From Enterococcus sp. RIT-PI-f (GTDB lineage Bacteria > Bacillota > Bacilli > Lactobacillales > Enterococcaceae), in the NCBI RefSeq assembly GCF_001297065.1, contig NZ_LHOX01000015.1:367249-431248 (forward strand): 64,000 nucleotides of DNA, read 5' to 3'. Shown piece after piece: positions 14,794 to 24,772 of the stretch. Below the pieces are notes generated by a model that worked only from the letters and a program-made list of their open reading frames with translations, did not search any database and was not told where the DNA came from. The position numbers and the translations under genes were made by a program. Each line of letters starts with the position of its first letter. Position 1 is the first letter of the stretch.

Positions 14794-15897
14794 ATGACCG
14801 ATATGAAGAATCGTCAAGAACGAATGACAAAGGGAAACAAACGAATCTTAGGGCTATTCTTGGCTGGCTTATTGATCTTTTTAGCAGCATGCAGCTCCAA
14901 TGAGGAGACCACGAAAACAATAGGGATCGCCATGCCGTCTAAAGCGTTGGAACGGTGGGAAAAAGATGGGGACTACATGGTCGAGAAATTTAAAGAACTT
15001 GGTTATGAAACCGACATCCAGTATGCACAAGATCAAGTACCTACCCAAGTGTCACAAATTGAAAACATGATTACCAAAGGGGTAGATGTGATCGTCATCG
15101 CATCAATTGACGGTGAAGCGTTGACGGACGTCGTAGATAAAGCAAAAGGTCAAGACATTCCAGTCATAGCATATGATCGATTGATTATGAATGCAGAAGG
15201 TGTTGACTATTATGCAACTTTTGACAACTTTGGGGTTGGGATTTTACAAGGTAGTTATATTGTGGATGAATTAGACTTAGACAACCAAGAAGGTCCATTC
15301 AATATTGAATTATTTGGCGGTGCACCAGATGATAACAATGCCCGCTTTTTTTACAATGGGGCTTTATCAGTGTTGCAACCCTATATTGACGCAGGTGTTT
15401 TGAATGTTAAGAGTGGACAAACTGAATTTAGTCGAATCGCCATACAAAACTGGGATGGTGCTACTGCACAAGCGCGGATGGACAATCTACTAAGTGCAAA
15501 TTATACAGAAGATCAAGTGGATGCTGTATTAGCACCGAATGATGCTGTAGCGATGGGCATTGTTTCTTCTTTAAGAAGTGTCGGTTATGGAACCAATGAA
15601 CGGTCAATGCCGGTGATTACTGGTCAAGATGCGGAAACAGCTTCTGTTAAATCAATCATTGAAGGTGGTCAGTCTATGACTGTTTTCAAAGACACGCAAA
15701 AATTAGCAGATGTGACCGCAAAAATGGTTGATCAAATACTGATGGGTGAAGAAGTGGAAGTGAATGATCGTGAAACATATGACAACAATACAAAGATCGT
15801 GCCAACAAATTTATTGATTCCTATTGCTGTCGATAGTCAGAATTACCAAGAAATTTTGATCGATAGCGGTTATTTGCTTGAATCAGATATTCAGTGA
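14794..15897 (+). CDS. Sugar ABC transporter substrate-binding lipoprotein (ChvE-like)
   Basis: A 367-residue periplasmic-binding-protein-like lipoprotein. The lipobox LAAC follows a hydrophobic signal near residues 20-35, so the protein is lipid-anchored outside the membrane. The body, with TIGIAMPSKALERWEKDGDYM, YDRLI and APNDAVAMGI, is a type I sugar-binding fold closest to the ChvE/multiple-sugar-binding group, which captures aldoses such as galactose, xylose or arabinose. AAAAGGGG precedes the start; ATG 14803 is a possible alternative. It heads a three-gene operon with a double ATPase and a permease. Confidence 0.92.
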   Translation: MTDMKNRQERMTKGNKRILGLFLAGLLIFLAACSSNEETTKTIGIAMPSKALERWEKDGDYMVEKFKELGYETDIQYAQDQVPTQVSQIENMITKGVDVIVIASIDGEALTDVVDKAKGQDIPVIAYDRLIMNAEGVDYYATFDNFGVGILQGSYIVDELDLDNQEGPFNIELFGGAPDDNNARFFYNGALSVLQPYIDAGVLNVKSGQTEFSRIAIQNWDGATAQARMDNLLSANYTEDQVDAVLAPNDAVAMGIVSSLRSVGYGTNERSMPVITGQDAETASVKSIIEGGQSMTVFKDTQKLADVTAKMVDQILMGEEVEVNDRETYDNNTKIVPTNLLIPIAVDSQNYQEILIDSGYLLESDIQ

Positions 15898-15961
15898 AAA
15901 GAAATGAGGGCGTTCATGTATCATGGTTATTCGCTTTGTCATCTTTAGCAGGAGGAAGAAC

Positions 15962-17494
15962 ATGTCAGAATTTATACTTGAAATGAAGGATATTACGAAA
16001 GCATTTACTGGTGTTAAAGCGCTGAATCGAGTGAATTTGAAAGTCAAACAAGGAGAGATCCATGCATTATGTGGTGAAAACGGCGCAGGAAAATCGACAC
16101 TGATGAAGGTGCTTAGCGGGGTGTACCCTTATGATGATTATGAAGGAGAAATTGTTTTTAACAAGCAGCTTTGTCAGTTCAAGGGAATCAAAGATAGTGA
16201 AAAAGAGGGCATCGTGATTATCCATCAAGAATTAGCACTGATTCCTTACTTATCTATTGCAGATAACATTTTTTTGGGGAATGAGATAGCCCGTCATGGA
16301 TTCATTGATTTTGATGAAACCATCAAAAAAACTGGAGAAATAATGGAAAGCGTTGGCTTGAGCGAACAGCCGAATACGCTGATCACAAATATCGGGGTAG
16401 GGAAGCAACAACTTGTAGAGATAGCCAAGGCGATTTCAAAAAATGTAAAAATATTGATTTTAGATGAGCCAACTGCAGCGCTCAATGAAGATGATAGTGA
16501 AAACTTATTGAATTTATTACTTGAATTTAAAAGACAAGGGATCACTTGTATTATTATTTCTCATAAATTAAATGAAGTGATGGCAGTTTCTGATTCAGTC
16601 ACGATCATACGGGACGGAGAAACAATAGAAACGTTACATGCTGAGACAGGCGGTTTGAGCGAAGAGAGAATCATTAAAGGAATGGTAGGCAGAAGTTTAG
16701 AAAATCGTTATCCAGACTATCAGCCAGTGATTGGAAATACGTATTTTGAAGTGAGGAATTGGTCTGTGTATCATCCAACACATACAGCGCGCAAAATTCT
16801 TGATGATATTCATATAACTATCCGAAAAGGCGAAATTATCGGTATTGCCGGGTTAATGGGTGCAGGAAGAACAGAACTTGCCCGTAGCATTTTTGGCAAG
16901 AGTTATGGAGCAAAGATCAGTGGGCAATTATTCAAAGATGGTAAGGAAATCAAGCTGTCTAATGTAAAAAAAGCAATTGACGCAGGCGTTGCTTACGCGA
17001 CGGAAGACCGAAAAGGAAACGGTCTGGTTTTGATAGAAACGATCAATGAAAATATTTCTTTAGCAAGTGTGAATAAACGTGCAAAAGCCACTGTGATTGA
17101 TGAGAACCAAGAAATCAAGCAATCAGAATACTATAAAGAAAAAATGAGTATAAAAAGCCGTGATGTATTTCAGGAAGTAGGAAGCTTGAGTGGCGGCAAT
17201 CAACAAAAAGTCGTTCTTGCCAAATGGCTACTATCTGAACCAGATGTTTTATTTTTAGACGAACCAACCCGTGGCATTGATGTGGGTGCAAAATATGACA
17301 TTTACTTGATCATACAAGAAATGGCCAAGGCAGGGAAAGCAGTGTGTATCATCTCCTCTGAACTGCCGGAAATTCTAGGCATGTGTGATCGTATCTATAC
17401 GATGAATGATGGACGGATTACGAGCGAGTCCAAAAGAGGAGAAGCGACACAAGAAACATTGATGGAAAAAATGACGAATAAGGTGGGGGTCTAA
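15962..17494 (+). CDS. Sugar ABC transporter, double ATP-binding protein (GguA/MmsA-like)
   Basis: A 510-residue tandem ATPase that powers sugar import. The first half carries GENGAGKST and the Walker [12 protein letters not shown], and has the degenerate signature IGVGKQQ. The second half has the divergent Walker [10 protein letters not shown] and a good signature SLSGGNQQK with [14 protein letters not shown]. This asymmetry is normal for ribose/xylose-type importers. I placed the start at 15962 because AGGAGG lies 6 bp upstream; a longer frame from 15923 has no ribosome site. It is followed within 2 bp by the permease. Confidence 0.95.
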   Translation: MSEFILEMKDITKAFTGVKALNRVNLKVKQGEIHALCGENGAGKSTLMKVLSGVYPYDDYEGEIVFNKQLCQFKGIKDSEKEGIVIIHQELALIPYLSIADNIFLGNEIARHGFIDFDETIKKTGEIMESVGLSEQPNTLITNIGVGKQQLVEIAKAISKNVKILILDEPTAALNEDDSENLLNLLLEFKRQGITCIIISHKLNEVMAVSDSVTIIRDGETIETLHAETGGLSEERIIKGMVGRSLENRYPDYQPVIGNTYFEVRNWSVYHPTHTARKILDDIHITIRKGEIIGIAGLMGAGRTELARSIFGKSYGAKISGQLFKDGKEIKLSNVKKAIDAGVAYATEDRKGNGLVLIETINENISLASVNKRAKATVIDENQEIKQSEYYKEKMSIKSRDVFQEVGSLSGGNQQKVVLAKWLLSEPDVLFLDEPTRGIDVGAKYDIYLIIQEMAKAGKAVCIISSELPEILGMCDRIYTMNDGRITSESKRGEATQETLMEKMTNKVGV

Positions 17495-17496
17495 GG

Positions 17497-18699
17497 TTGG
17501 AAAAGAAAGGATCACAAAATAAACAGTTGATGGCAACAGAACAGGTCTTTGCTGTCATTAAGAAAGTCTTTCAAAAATATAGCATGTATTTTTTCTTGGT
17601 ACTGATCATGGTTGCTTTTCAACTATTAAGTAACGGTGTTTTGCTAAGACCGCTGAATATTACAAATATCATTCTGCAAAATAGCTATATCCTTATTTTA
17701 GCAATTGGCATGGTACTTTTGATTATTCTTGGTGATATTGATTTATCTATAGGCTCAGTTGTCGCGTTTACAGGCGCCTTATCTGCAATTTTTACAATCA
17801 ATATGAACATGTCTACACCATTAGCTATTTTGCTGTGTCTATTTGTCGGCGCAGCAATTGGCGCATTTCAAGGGTTTTGGATTGCTTATGTGAAGGTGCC
17901 GGCATTTATAGCTACATTAGCGGGTATGTTGATTTTTCGTGGATTGACAATCGTTGTCTTAGACGGTAAATCACTATCACCTTTTCCTGCCGCTTTTCAA
18001 ATGCTTAGTGCTGGCTTTATTCCGCAGATAGCCGTAGTGTCAGGGTTAAAGTTATCGACGTTACTTCTTGGTTTGATGGCTATTCTTATCGTTACATTGT
18101 TTATGCTGAAAAATCGCAACAAGAAAATAAGTTATGGTTTTCCTGTAGATTCGATGTCAATATTTGCTGCAAAAATCGGATTGATTACTCTGATGATCTC
18201 ATGGTTTACCTATGTCTTGGCTAGTTATGAGGGCTTTCCCAATGTGCTGATTATTTTGACTTTTCTTGTCGTGGTATATCGGTTTTTGACGAATAAGACA
18301 ACCATTGGTCGATACATTTACGCGACCGGAGGAAATGAAAAAGCAGCAGCTTTATCAGGTGTTGACACAAGAAAAATCAAATTTTTTATGTTTATCAATA
18401 TGGGGATTTTGTCTGCCATTGCTGGTCTTATTTTTTCGGCTAGGTTAAATGCTGCTACGGCAACAGCGGGAAACGGATTTGAGCTGGATGCGATCGCGGC
18501 TTGTTACATTGGTGGTGCATCAGCTTATGGAGGTATTGGGACTGTTTTAGGTGCAATCGTTGGCGGTTTGGTTATGGGTGTCTTAAATAATGGCATGTCT
18601 CTTTTAGGGATCGGTGTTGACTGGCAGCAAGCGATTAAAGGTGCAGTACTATTGTTTGCGGTGGCTTTTGATATTTATAATAAGAGGAAAGCAGCATAA
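17497..18699 (+). CDS. Sugar ABC transporter permease (GguB/XylH-like)
   Basis: A 400-residue integral membrane protein with about ten hydrophobic segments. It carries the family hallmarks GDIDLSIGSVVAF, VPAFIATLAGMLIFRG and TGGNEKAAALSGVDT, the last being the coupling region that docks on the ATPase. The start is TTG, with GGTGGGGG upstream overlapping the end of the ATPase gene. It completes the ChvE/GguAB-type importer. No catabolic gene is attached to this operon, so the transported sugar must be inferred from elsewhere. Confidence 0.94.
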   Translation: MEKKGSQNKQLMATEQVFAVIKKVFQKYSMYFFLVLIMVAFQLLSNGVLLRPLNITNIILQNSYILILAIGMVLLIILGDIDLSIGSVVAFTGALSAIFTINMNMSTPLAILLCLFVGAAIGAFQGFWIAYVKVPAFIATLAGMLIFRGLTIVVLDGKSLSPFPAAFQMLSAGFIPQIAVVSGLKLSTLLLGLMAILIVTLFMLKNRNKKISYGFPVDSMSIFAAKIGLITLMISWFTYVLASYEGFPNVLIILTFLVVVYRFLTNKTTIGRYIYATGGNEKAAALSGVDTRKIKFFMFINMGILSAIAGLIFSARLNAATATAGNGFELDAIAACYIGGASAYGGIGTVLGAIVGGLVMGVLNNGMSLLGIGVDWQQAIKGAVLLFAVAFDIYNKRKAA

Positions 18700-18717
18700 A
18701 TATGTGGTGACTAAGTG

Positions 18718-18769
18718 AAGACACCTAAGACAAGAGGTAAAGTAAAACTGATTGTCTTAGATGTCTTTT
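18718..18769. terminator. Bidirectional terminator between the sugar operon and the LacI-family gene
   Basis: AGACAcCTAAGACAA pairs with TTGTCTTAGaTGTCT with one mismatch. A and T runs flank the two arms. Confidence 0.8.
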
Positions 18770-18812
18770 GCAATATTATAACTGACTATGGGGTAGCTGA
18801 ATAAAAAAAACA

Positions 18813-19808
18813 TCACTCATCAATCCTACGAACAGATCCACGGATCGTAAGTTGTGGCAAAATTTTTTGTTGGATAAAAGGAGTATGACATTCCTCAATC
18901 CTTTTTATCAATGTTCTAACAGTCAGCTTTCCCATATGATGTAAGTCTGTAGCAACATTTGTGATTTGAGGAATGGCCGTTCTAGTGAATTCTGTATCAT
19001 CAAAACACAATATGCTTATATCATTAGGAATCGTATATCCGGCCGTTTGTAAGAAAGTATTCACCATAAATGCTAAGCCAGAATTAACGCAAAACCATGC
19101 TTCAGGCATTGTGTCCAATTGTTTCAGAATATGAAACAGTGCGCCTTGAGATTCTTCTATTTCAGTAATTTCAAAATGTGGATTCAAATTTTTCTCATGA
19201 TTAAACAAAGCTTTTTGATAACCAACAAAGCGTTCATAGTAACTTGGAGAAAAACGGATATCACCAATAAAACCAATGGTACTGTGCTGATTTTCTATCA
19301 ACAGAGAGACGGCATCATAAGCACCATCTGTATTATTTGTTAAAATCGTGTCAGCAACTAATGTTGGTCCATGATGGTCAACAAGTATGACAGGTATACC
19401 CGAATGAATTAGCTTTTCCAAATAGTCATCGTCACTATGGGAAAGAATGATAATACCATCATAGGATTCAAATTTCTCAGGTAGAGATGTTATCTGTATG
19501 TCTTCTTCTGTAATAGTGTACGTGCTTATTTGATGATCTAGAGTATGGATTTCGCTTATAATACTTTTTAATATTTCTCCAAAAAAGCTAGTTTGAGAAA
19601 AAACAAATTCAGTTGCGATCAATAGGAAAGAGTAATGCATGACTGTTGCATTACTTTTTTTGTATTTATAGCCTAACTCTTCGGCTTTTTGCAAAACAAG
19701 ATTTTTAGTTTTCTGACTGACGCCAGGTTTATTTCGAATCGCTTGAGATACTGAATTTTTGGATATGCTAAGTTGATCAGCAATCATTTGCATCGTAATC
19801 TTAGTCAT
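18813..19808 (-). CDS. LacI-family transcriptional regulator
   Basis: A 331-residue repressor. The N-terminal helix-turn-helix (ITMQMIADQLSISKNSVSQAI) and hinge are followed by a periplasmic-binding-protein-like effector domain (from about residue 60) containing GFIGDI, CVNSGLAFM and ISILCFDDTEFTRTAIP. It is divergent from the oligopeptide-type ABC and GH130 operon and convergent with the ChvE-type operon, so it most likely controls the former. The 190-bp divergent promoter region to the right contains repeated AAAGTAATT-like tracts that may be operators. The inducer is unknown, but a mannoside is the natural guess from its neighbours. Confidence 0.92.
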   Translation of the reverse strand: MTKITMQMIADQLSISKNSVSQAIRNKPGVSQKTKNLVLQKAEELGYKYKKSNATVMHYSFLLIATEFVFSQTSFFGEILKSIISEIHTLDHQISTYTITEEDIQITSLPEKFESYDGIIILSHSDDDYLEKLIHSGIPVILVDHHGPTLVADTILTNNTDGAYDAVSLLIENQHSTIGFIGDIRFSPSYYERFVGYQKALFNHEKNLNPHFEITEIEESQGALFHILKQLDTMPEAWFCVNSGLAFMVNTFLQTAGYTIPNDISILCFDDTEFTRTAIPQITNVATDLHHMGKLTVRTLIKRIEECHTPFIQQKILPQLTIRGSVRRIDE

Positions 19809-19910
19809 TGTAAAATCCCCTTTGTTGATTTTGGTTATTTTAGTATAGCATGGAATTACAAATAGAAAAGTAATTATTGTGTTTGTTTTTTCAGTAATTT
19901 ATAATTTCAT

Positions 19911-19924
19911 CGAGAAAGCGGTTT
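19911..19924 (+). promoter_or_regulatory. Weak cre-like site
   Basis: The region GAGAAAGCGGTTTA resembles the cre consensus but has about three mismatches. Its position, about 75 bp before the binding-protein gene, is sensible for carbon catabolite control. Confidence 0.25.
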
Positions 19925-19999
19925 ATTTTTGTCTTAAAAAAAGTAATTTTTTTATTATCGAAACAAAATTGCTTTAAATTAAAAAGGAGGATTTTATAT

Positions 20000-21808
20000 A
20001 TGAAAAAAGCAAAAGCCTTTGTTTTGTGTATGTTTGTTATTTTATTAAGTGGCTGCGGGGAAAGTCAAGAAGCGGCAGATGTCTCAGAAACCGGAAAACT
20101 TGTCATCAATGGAGATTATGTTGTACCACCAACAGCCCACGGAAATCCCTATATAGGTGGGTATATAGGTGGTGGTGCCGAACCATATTTACAAGAACCT
20201 TTATTTTCTTTTACACCTGTTGGGACAGATGGTGAAAACTTTAAGCCACGTCTGGCAGAAAGCTATCAAATTGATGACAATCAAATCACGGTTCAGTTAA
20301 AAAATGATCTTAAATGGAGTGATGGCACTGATTTAACACTAGAAGATGTAATAACTAGCTATCAAATGTGGGTAGGGAAAAAGCAATTATGGGAGTTTTT
20401 AGAAAAAATTGAGCCTATTTCAGATGATACGTTGACTTTCCACTTTAAGAACGAGAGTGAACTAATGATGAACTTATTGGTAGATGTGAAAATATCTGCA
20501 AAAAGTGCTGAATATGGCACTTTCGCAGAACGTTATCAAGAGGTTGCGGATAACGAGAGAGAATGGCATGACGAAACGAATACGTTTTGGTATTCCGAAG
20601 CTGGGAATGAAACCTTGCAAGCAATCAACGAGGAACTAGAAACTTATATGCCTAATATCACAGACATGGTAGGATCAGGCGCATTCGCAATCAGTAATCT
20701 ATCGACTAGTGAAGCGATACTTACACGAAATGAACATTTTTATTTTGATACAGGAATTGATGAATTAACGATTGTTCGTGCGGTAACACCTGAAGTTGCA
20801 GCAAATAGTATGATTGATGGCACTTTGGATATGCATAGTGGTGGAATGACAGAAGACTTGATCAACCAAGTTGAAGCTAAAGTGCCGTTTTTCCAAGAAT
20901 TTTATTTACCTGAGTATTCTCAAATGTCTGTAGTATTTAATCTTAATCAGCCGTTTGCGCAAGAAAAAGCCTTTAGAGAAGCCGTTGCATATTTAGTGAA
21001 TCCGGAAGAAATATTGCCACTGGCAGAAGTGGGAAGTATGGAGAGTGAAAAGAGTAGCTCGGGACTGCCGTTATCTTTGCAAAAAGTATTTGGCCTTGAA
21101 GAATGGGCGTCGCAAACATTAGATGCGAGATCATATAATGTGGCTAAAGCTGAAGAAGTTTTGCTTGCTGCTAACTGGAAGAAGGAAAATGGCGCGTGGA
21201 TAGATGCACAAGGGAATACAGTTGCTTTTGATTTTTCTTGTAATAACGGCTGGGGTTCAGCTTTATTACCTGGGGAAGCTATTGTGAATGAACTCAACAA
21301 TTTTGGTTTTGATGTGACATTCCTACCAATGGAGGGCGCTTCCTATGATGCATATCTGAGAAATGGTGAACATACTGTAGCAATTGAATTTGCCCCGCCG
21401 TCTAATATTCTCTATGCCAACCCGTATGGAACATACGAGCAATTATATAAAGGAAGAAGTTGGCTTTTTGGGCTAGCTGCTGAAGAAACAGGTGAACTAT
21501 TTTTAGAAAATAAAAATGGTGACCAAATTGATGTGATTGGTTTGACCAATAAACTGTTTGATAGTAAAGATGAAGTATTTATTGAAGTGACGAAAGAACT
21601 GATGGAGATTACTGACGACAATATTTTGTTTATTCCTTATCTAGAAAAAGGGTTTCCTGTGCGTGTCCTAAATGAAGCCATCAACTTTGACATTGAACCA
21701 AATGCGTTGATTCAAGATCCTAGATTTATAGGTGTTGGAGAAACAATGTTTTCTTCATTGATTGCTGAAGGAACAATGAAAGATAGCATGGCAATAACTG
21801 CTGAATAG
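20000..21808 (+). CDS. Oligopeptide/oligosaccharide ABC transporter substrate-binding lipoprotein (SBP_bac_5 family)
   Basis: A 602-residue extracellular binding lipoprotein with lipobox LSGC near residue 16. The motif LKNDLKWSDGTDLTLEDV is typical of family 5 (DppA/OppA) binding proteins. AAAAAGGAGGA precedes the ATG. Family 5 systems usually carry peptides, but several, such as those of Thermotoga, are established carriers of beta-linked oligosaccharides. The GH130, DUF1861 and phosphohexomutase genes downstream in the same direction argue for a mannoside substrate here. A perfect hairpin separates it from the permease genes. Confidence 0.92.
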   Translation: MKKAKAFVLCMFVILLSGCGESQEAADVSETGKLVINGDYVVPPTAHGNPYIGGYIGGGAEPYLQEPLFSFTPVGTDGENFKPRLAESYQIDDNQITVQLKNDLKWSDGTDLTLEDVITSYQMWVGKKQLWEFLEKIEPISDDTLTFHFKNESELMMNLLVDVKISAKSAEYGTFAERYQEVADNEREWHDETNTFWYSEAGNETLQAINEELETYMPNITDMVGSGAFAISNLSTSEAILTRNEHFYFDTGIDELTIVRAVTPEVAANSMIDGTLDMHSGGMTEDLINQVEAKVPFFQEFYLPEYSQMSVVFNLNQPFAQEKAFREAVAYLVNPEEILPLAEVGSMESEKSSSGLPLSLQKVFGLEEWASQTLDARSYNVAKAEEVLLAANWKKENGAWIDAQGNTVAFDFSCNNGWGSALLPGEAIVNELNNFGFDVTFLPMEGASYDAYLRNGEHTVAIEFAPPSNILYANPYGTYEQLYKGRSWLFGLAAEETGELFLENKNGDQIDVIGLTNKLFDSKDEVFIEVTKELMEITDDNILFIPYLEKGFPVRVLNEAINFDIEPNALIQDPRFIGVGETMFSSLIAEGTMKDSMAITAE

Positions 21809-21816
21809 CAATCAGA

Positions 21817-21859
21817 CGCTAATACTAGGTGGCAGAATTGAAGTTGCCTAGTATTAGCG
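21817..21859 (+). promoter_or_regulatory. Intercistronic hairpin in the transporter operon
   Basis: CGCTAATACTAGG (21817-21829) pairs exactly with 21847-21859. There is no T run. Such hairpins after binding-protein genes usually stabilise the upstream mRNA segment so that binding protein outnumbers permease. Confidence 0.6.
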
Positions 21860-21910
21860 ATGTTTAACGAAGTGCTTTGAATCCATCATATTTATGGAAG
21901 GGATAAATAA

Positions 21911-22891
21911 ATGAAAAAGAAGCTAGCAAATGTTTTCATTACGATTGTTGCGGGAGTCTTTATGACATTCCTAATCATTAAAATCATGCCGGGGGATCCA
22001 GTAATGATTTTAGCCAATGAGCTTCGAAGTTCCTTAGGTATTTCAGAAGCTGATGCAATCAACCGTGCTGTTGCTATGTTGAACTATGATCCTTCACAAC
22101 CGCTGATTCAGCAGATTGGGCATTTCATCAGTCATTTGATCCGTGGAGATTTAGGTACCTCTATTCGTTTTAGAACGCCTGTCGTAGATATCGTTTTGAG
22201 CGCATTACCTTGGACATTGTTCTCAGCCGGGACTGCTACTATTTTATCCTATATGGTTGGTACTCAAATCGGCTTGTTTGTGGCATGGTCAAAAAACAAA
22301 AAGATGAATACTATTACAGAAATGTTAACCTCGATCATCGGTTCTTTTCCAGATTACGTTATCGGTTTTTTCTTAGTTTCCGTTTTTGCTGTTCAATTGG
22401 CATGGTTACCAAGTCGAGGGGCGTATGCTTCTCGGGTAGTGGTGGGTTTCAATGTGCCATTTCTTTGGAGCGTGCTTATACATGGGCTATTACCGATTGC
22501 TGCGATTTTTATCGTATATTTGGCAAATTGGATTTTAAATATGCGTGGAAGTGCGATGAATGTTATGCATCAAGAATATATTAAATATGCAAGAGCACGT
22601 GGGCTGAGTAACAACATCATTCGGAAAAAATATGTTGGGAAAAATGCAAGATTACCAATGATAACAACGTTAGGGACAACCTTTGGCATGCTTCTTGGTG
22701 GTGCACCGTTGATTGAAAATATTTTTTCTTATCCTGGTTTGGGCTATTATCTCAATACGGCGATCGCTGTTCGTGACATCCCCTTGATGCAAGGAATGTT
22801 TTTCATGATTATTGTCACGGTCGTAGGCGCAAACTTTATAGTAGATAGCCTTTACGGACTATTGGATCCAAGACTAAGGAAGGGGAAATAA
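21911..22891 (+). CDS. ABC transporter permease, DppB-type
   Basis: A 326-residue inner-membrane permease with about six transmembrane segments. The sequence YIKYARARGLSNNIIRKKYVGKNA is the EAA loop that docks with the ATPases. The N-terminal KIMPGDPV is also typical of DppB proteins. AGGGAT precedes the ATG. Its stop overlaps the next start (TAATG). It pairs with the DppC-type protein to form the pore. Confidence 0.94.
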   Translation: MKKKLANVFITIVAGVFMTFLIIKIMPGDPVMILANELRSSLGISEADAINRAVAMLNYDPSQPLIQQIGHFISHLIRGDLGTSIRFRTPVVDIVLSALPWTLFSAGTATILSYMVGTQIGLFVAWSKNKKMNTITEMLTSIIGSFPDYVIGFFLVSVFAVQLAWLPSRGAYASRVVVGFNVPFLWSVLIHGLLPIAAIFIVYLANWILNMRGSAMNVMHQEYIKYARARGLSNNIIRKKYVGKNARLPMITTLGTTFGMLLGGAPLIENIFSYPGLGYYLNTAIAVRDIPLMQGMFFMIIVTVVGANFIVDSLYGLLDPRLRKGK

Positions 22892-23754
22892 TGTTGGATG
22901 AGCTAAGAATTTTCTTTAAAGTGATTTTAGCAAATAGACAAGCTGCGTTTGGCCTCTATGTTCTTTTCGTATTGATTGTGTGTGCTGTATTTGGAGAGTG
23001 GTTGATTGGTGATCTACCGGCGGACTATGTGAATCGTTTGCAGGGACCTTCTTGGAATCATTGGTTGGGAACAGATTTCACAGGTCGAGATACTTTGTTT
23101 CAATTCATTTTAGGAACCAAAGATGTCATTACGATTGCTGCATGCGCAGGGTTCTTTTCTATTTTGATTGGTGTACTTGTGGGTATATTTTCAGGATATA
23201 TCGGTGGATATGTAGATAAAGTATTGATGTTGCTGACAAATGTGGTGTTGACGATTCCATCATTTCCTGTGTTGATGGCATTGTCATTAGTCATTAGCGC
23301 TGGAAATGTTTTAGCATTTGGATTTTTATTGGCCATTTGGAATTGGGCTGGATTGGCCAGAAGTATTAGAAGTCAAGTAATGACGCTGAGAAATAGTGAT
23401 TATATACTTGCTAGTCAAATGCTAGGAATGAGTAATAAATATATTGTTTTCCAAGATATATTTCCGAGTATCGTTCCATTTATTGTTATCAATTTTGTGT
23501 TGATCATGCGTGCTTCTGTCCTTGCTTCTGTAGGGTTGATGTTACTTGGTTTAGCACCATTCAAAGGTGAACATTGGGGAATTATGTTAAATCTAGCGAT
23601 GACAAAAACAGGCGCGATGTTTGGCTCGTCTGCATGGATTTATCTGTTAACACCTATTGTAGGGATCGTTATCTTTCAATCATCATGTTTCATGCTTGCG
23701 AAAGGTCTAGAAGATGCTTTTAATCCCAGAGTTAGGAGTGAAATGAATGGATGA
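22891..23754 (+). CDS. ABC transporter permease, DppC-type
   Basis: A 287-residue partner permease. It begins with the usual single segment and the extracytoplasmic motif WLGTDFTGRDTL, followed by five further segments. The ATPase-docking region is NSDYILASQMLGMSNKYIVFQDIFP. AAGGAAGGGG precedes the start, and the gene overlaps both neighbours by a few bases, showing a tightly coupled operon. Confidence 0.94.
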   Translation: MLDELRIFFKVILANRQAAFGLYVLFVLIVCAVFGEWLIGDLPADYVNRLQGPSWNHWLGTDFTGRDTLFQFILGTKDVITIAACAGFFSILIGVLVGIFSGYIGGYVDKVLMLLTNVVLTIPSFPVLMALSLVISAGNVLAFGFLLAIWNWAGLARSIRSQVMTLRNSDYILASQMLGMSNKYIVFQDIFPSIVPFIVINFVLIMRASVLASVGLMLLGLAPFKGEHWGIMLNLAMTKTGAMFGSSAWIYLLTPIVGIVIFQSSCFMLAKGLEDAFNPRVRSEMNG

Positions 23755-24772
23755 AATTATCGATGCCAAACACTTAACTGTTCGTTTTAATTTGAAAAAA
23801 AATAAGAAACTGCTTCAGGTGAAAGCCATCGAAGATGTTTCTATAGCAATTGAACGTGGTGAAATCCTAGGTATTATCGGAGAAAGTGGTAGCGGGAAAT
23901 CAACTTTGGCATTTGCGATATTAAACTTGATTGATCAGCCGGGAGAAATTACTGAAGGTGAAGTCTGTTTTATAGATGGAGAGAAACAACAAGTCGATTT
24001 ATTAAAACTAAGCCCTAAGGAAGAAATGACTTATCGTTGGCAAGAAATTGCCACAGTCTTTCAGGCAGCACAAAGTGCATTAAATCCAATTATTACAGTC
24101 GAAGAACACTTTATCGAAACTTATGCAGCCCACAGAACAGACTGGCAAAAAGAGCAACTTCAAGCGCATATTGCAGAACTGATCGATTATGTGAGGTTAG
24201 ATAAAAGTGTCTTAAAAATGTATCCGTTTGAATTAAGCGGGGGCATGAAGCAACGTGTTTTAATCGCACTTAGTCTACTATTAGATCCCAAGATTATCAT
24301 TTTGGATGAACCGACAACGGCTTTAGATGTGATCACACAATGGTATATTTTAGAAATTTTGAGAAAAATCAATCGTGAAAAAAAGATTACAATTATTTTT
24401 TTGACACACGATATTTCCATTGTCAGTTCAATGGTAGATCGGATTGCTGTTATGTATGCTGGACAAATTGTTGAAATCGGTCCAGTTGGAAAGGTTGCAC
24501 GGCACCCTGGTCATCCGTATACAAAGGCTTTATTAGAAGCAATTCCCAATCTAGAGGATTCGATTGAATCCAGGCAGTCTATTAAGGGAACGACATTTGA
24601 TATGTTAGAGGCAGACGGGAGCTGTCGCTTTAAATCTAGGTGCTCTTTAGCTAGGAAAATAAACTGTGAAGGATTACCTAATCAATGTCATCGATTATTT
24701 TCTGTATCAGAAGGGCATTTTGCAAGGTGTATCCATGCAAATGGTTTAGAAGAGGTGATGCAAGATGAGTAA
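23747..24772 (+). CDS. ABC transporter ATP-binding protein, DppD-type
   Basis: A 341-residue ATPase. Walker A is GESGSGKST, the signature is LSGGMKQR, and Walker B is IIILDEPTTALD. The C-terminal oligopeptide-transporter extension has Cys residues (CRFKSRCSLA, then CEGLPNQC), typical of the iron-sulfur-binding tail of Dpp/Opp ATPases. It overlaps dppC and dppF homologues by 8 bp on each side. Confidence 0.95.
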   Translation: MDEIIDAKHLTVRFNLKKNKKLLQVKAIEDVSIAIERGEILGIIGESGSGKSTLAFAILNLIDQPGEITEGEVCFIDGEKQQVDLLKLSPKEEMTYRWQEIATVFQAAQSALNPIITVEEHFIETYAAHRTDWQKEQLQAHIAELIDYVRLDKSVLKMYPFELSGGMKQRVLIALSLLLDPKIIILDEPTTALDVITQWYILEILRKINREKKITIIFLTHDISIVSSMVDRIAVMYAGQIVEIGPVGKVARHPGHPYTKALLEAIPNLEDSIESRQSIKGTTFDMLEADGSCRFKSRCSLARKINCEGLPNQCHRLFSVSEGHFARCIHANGLEEVMQDE

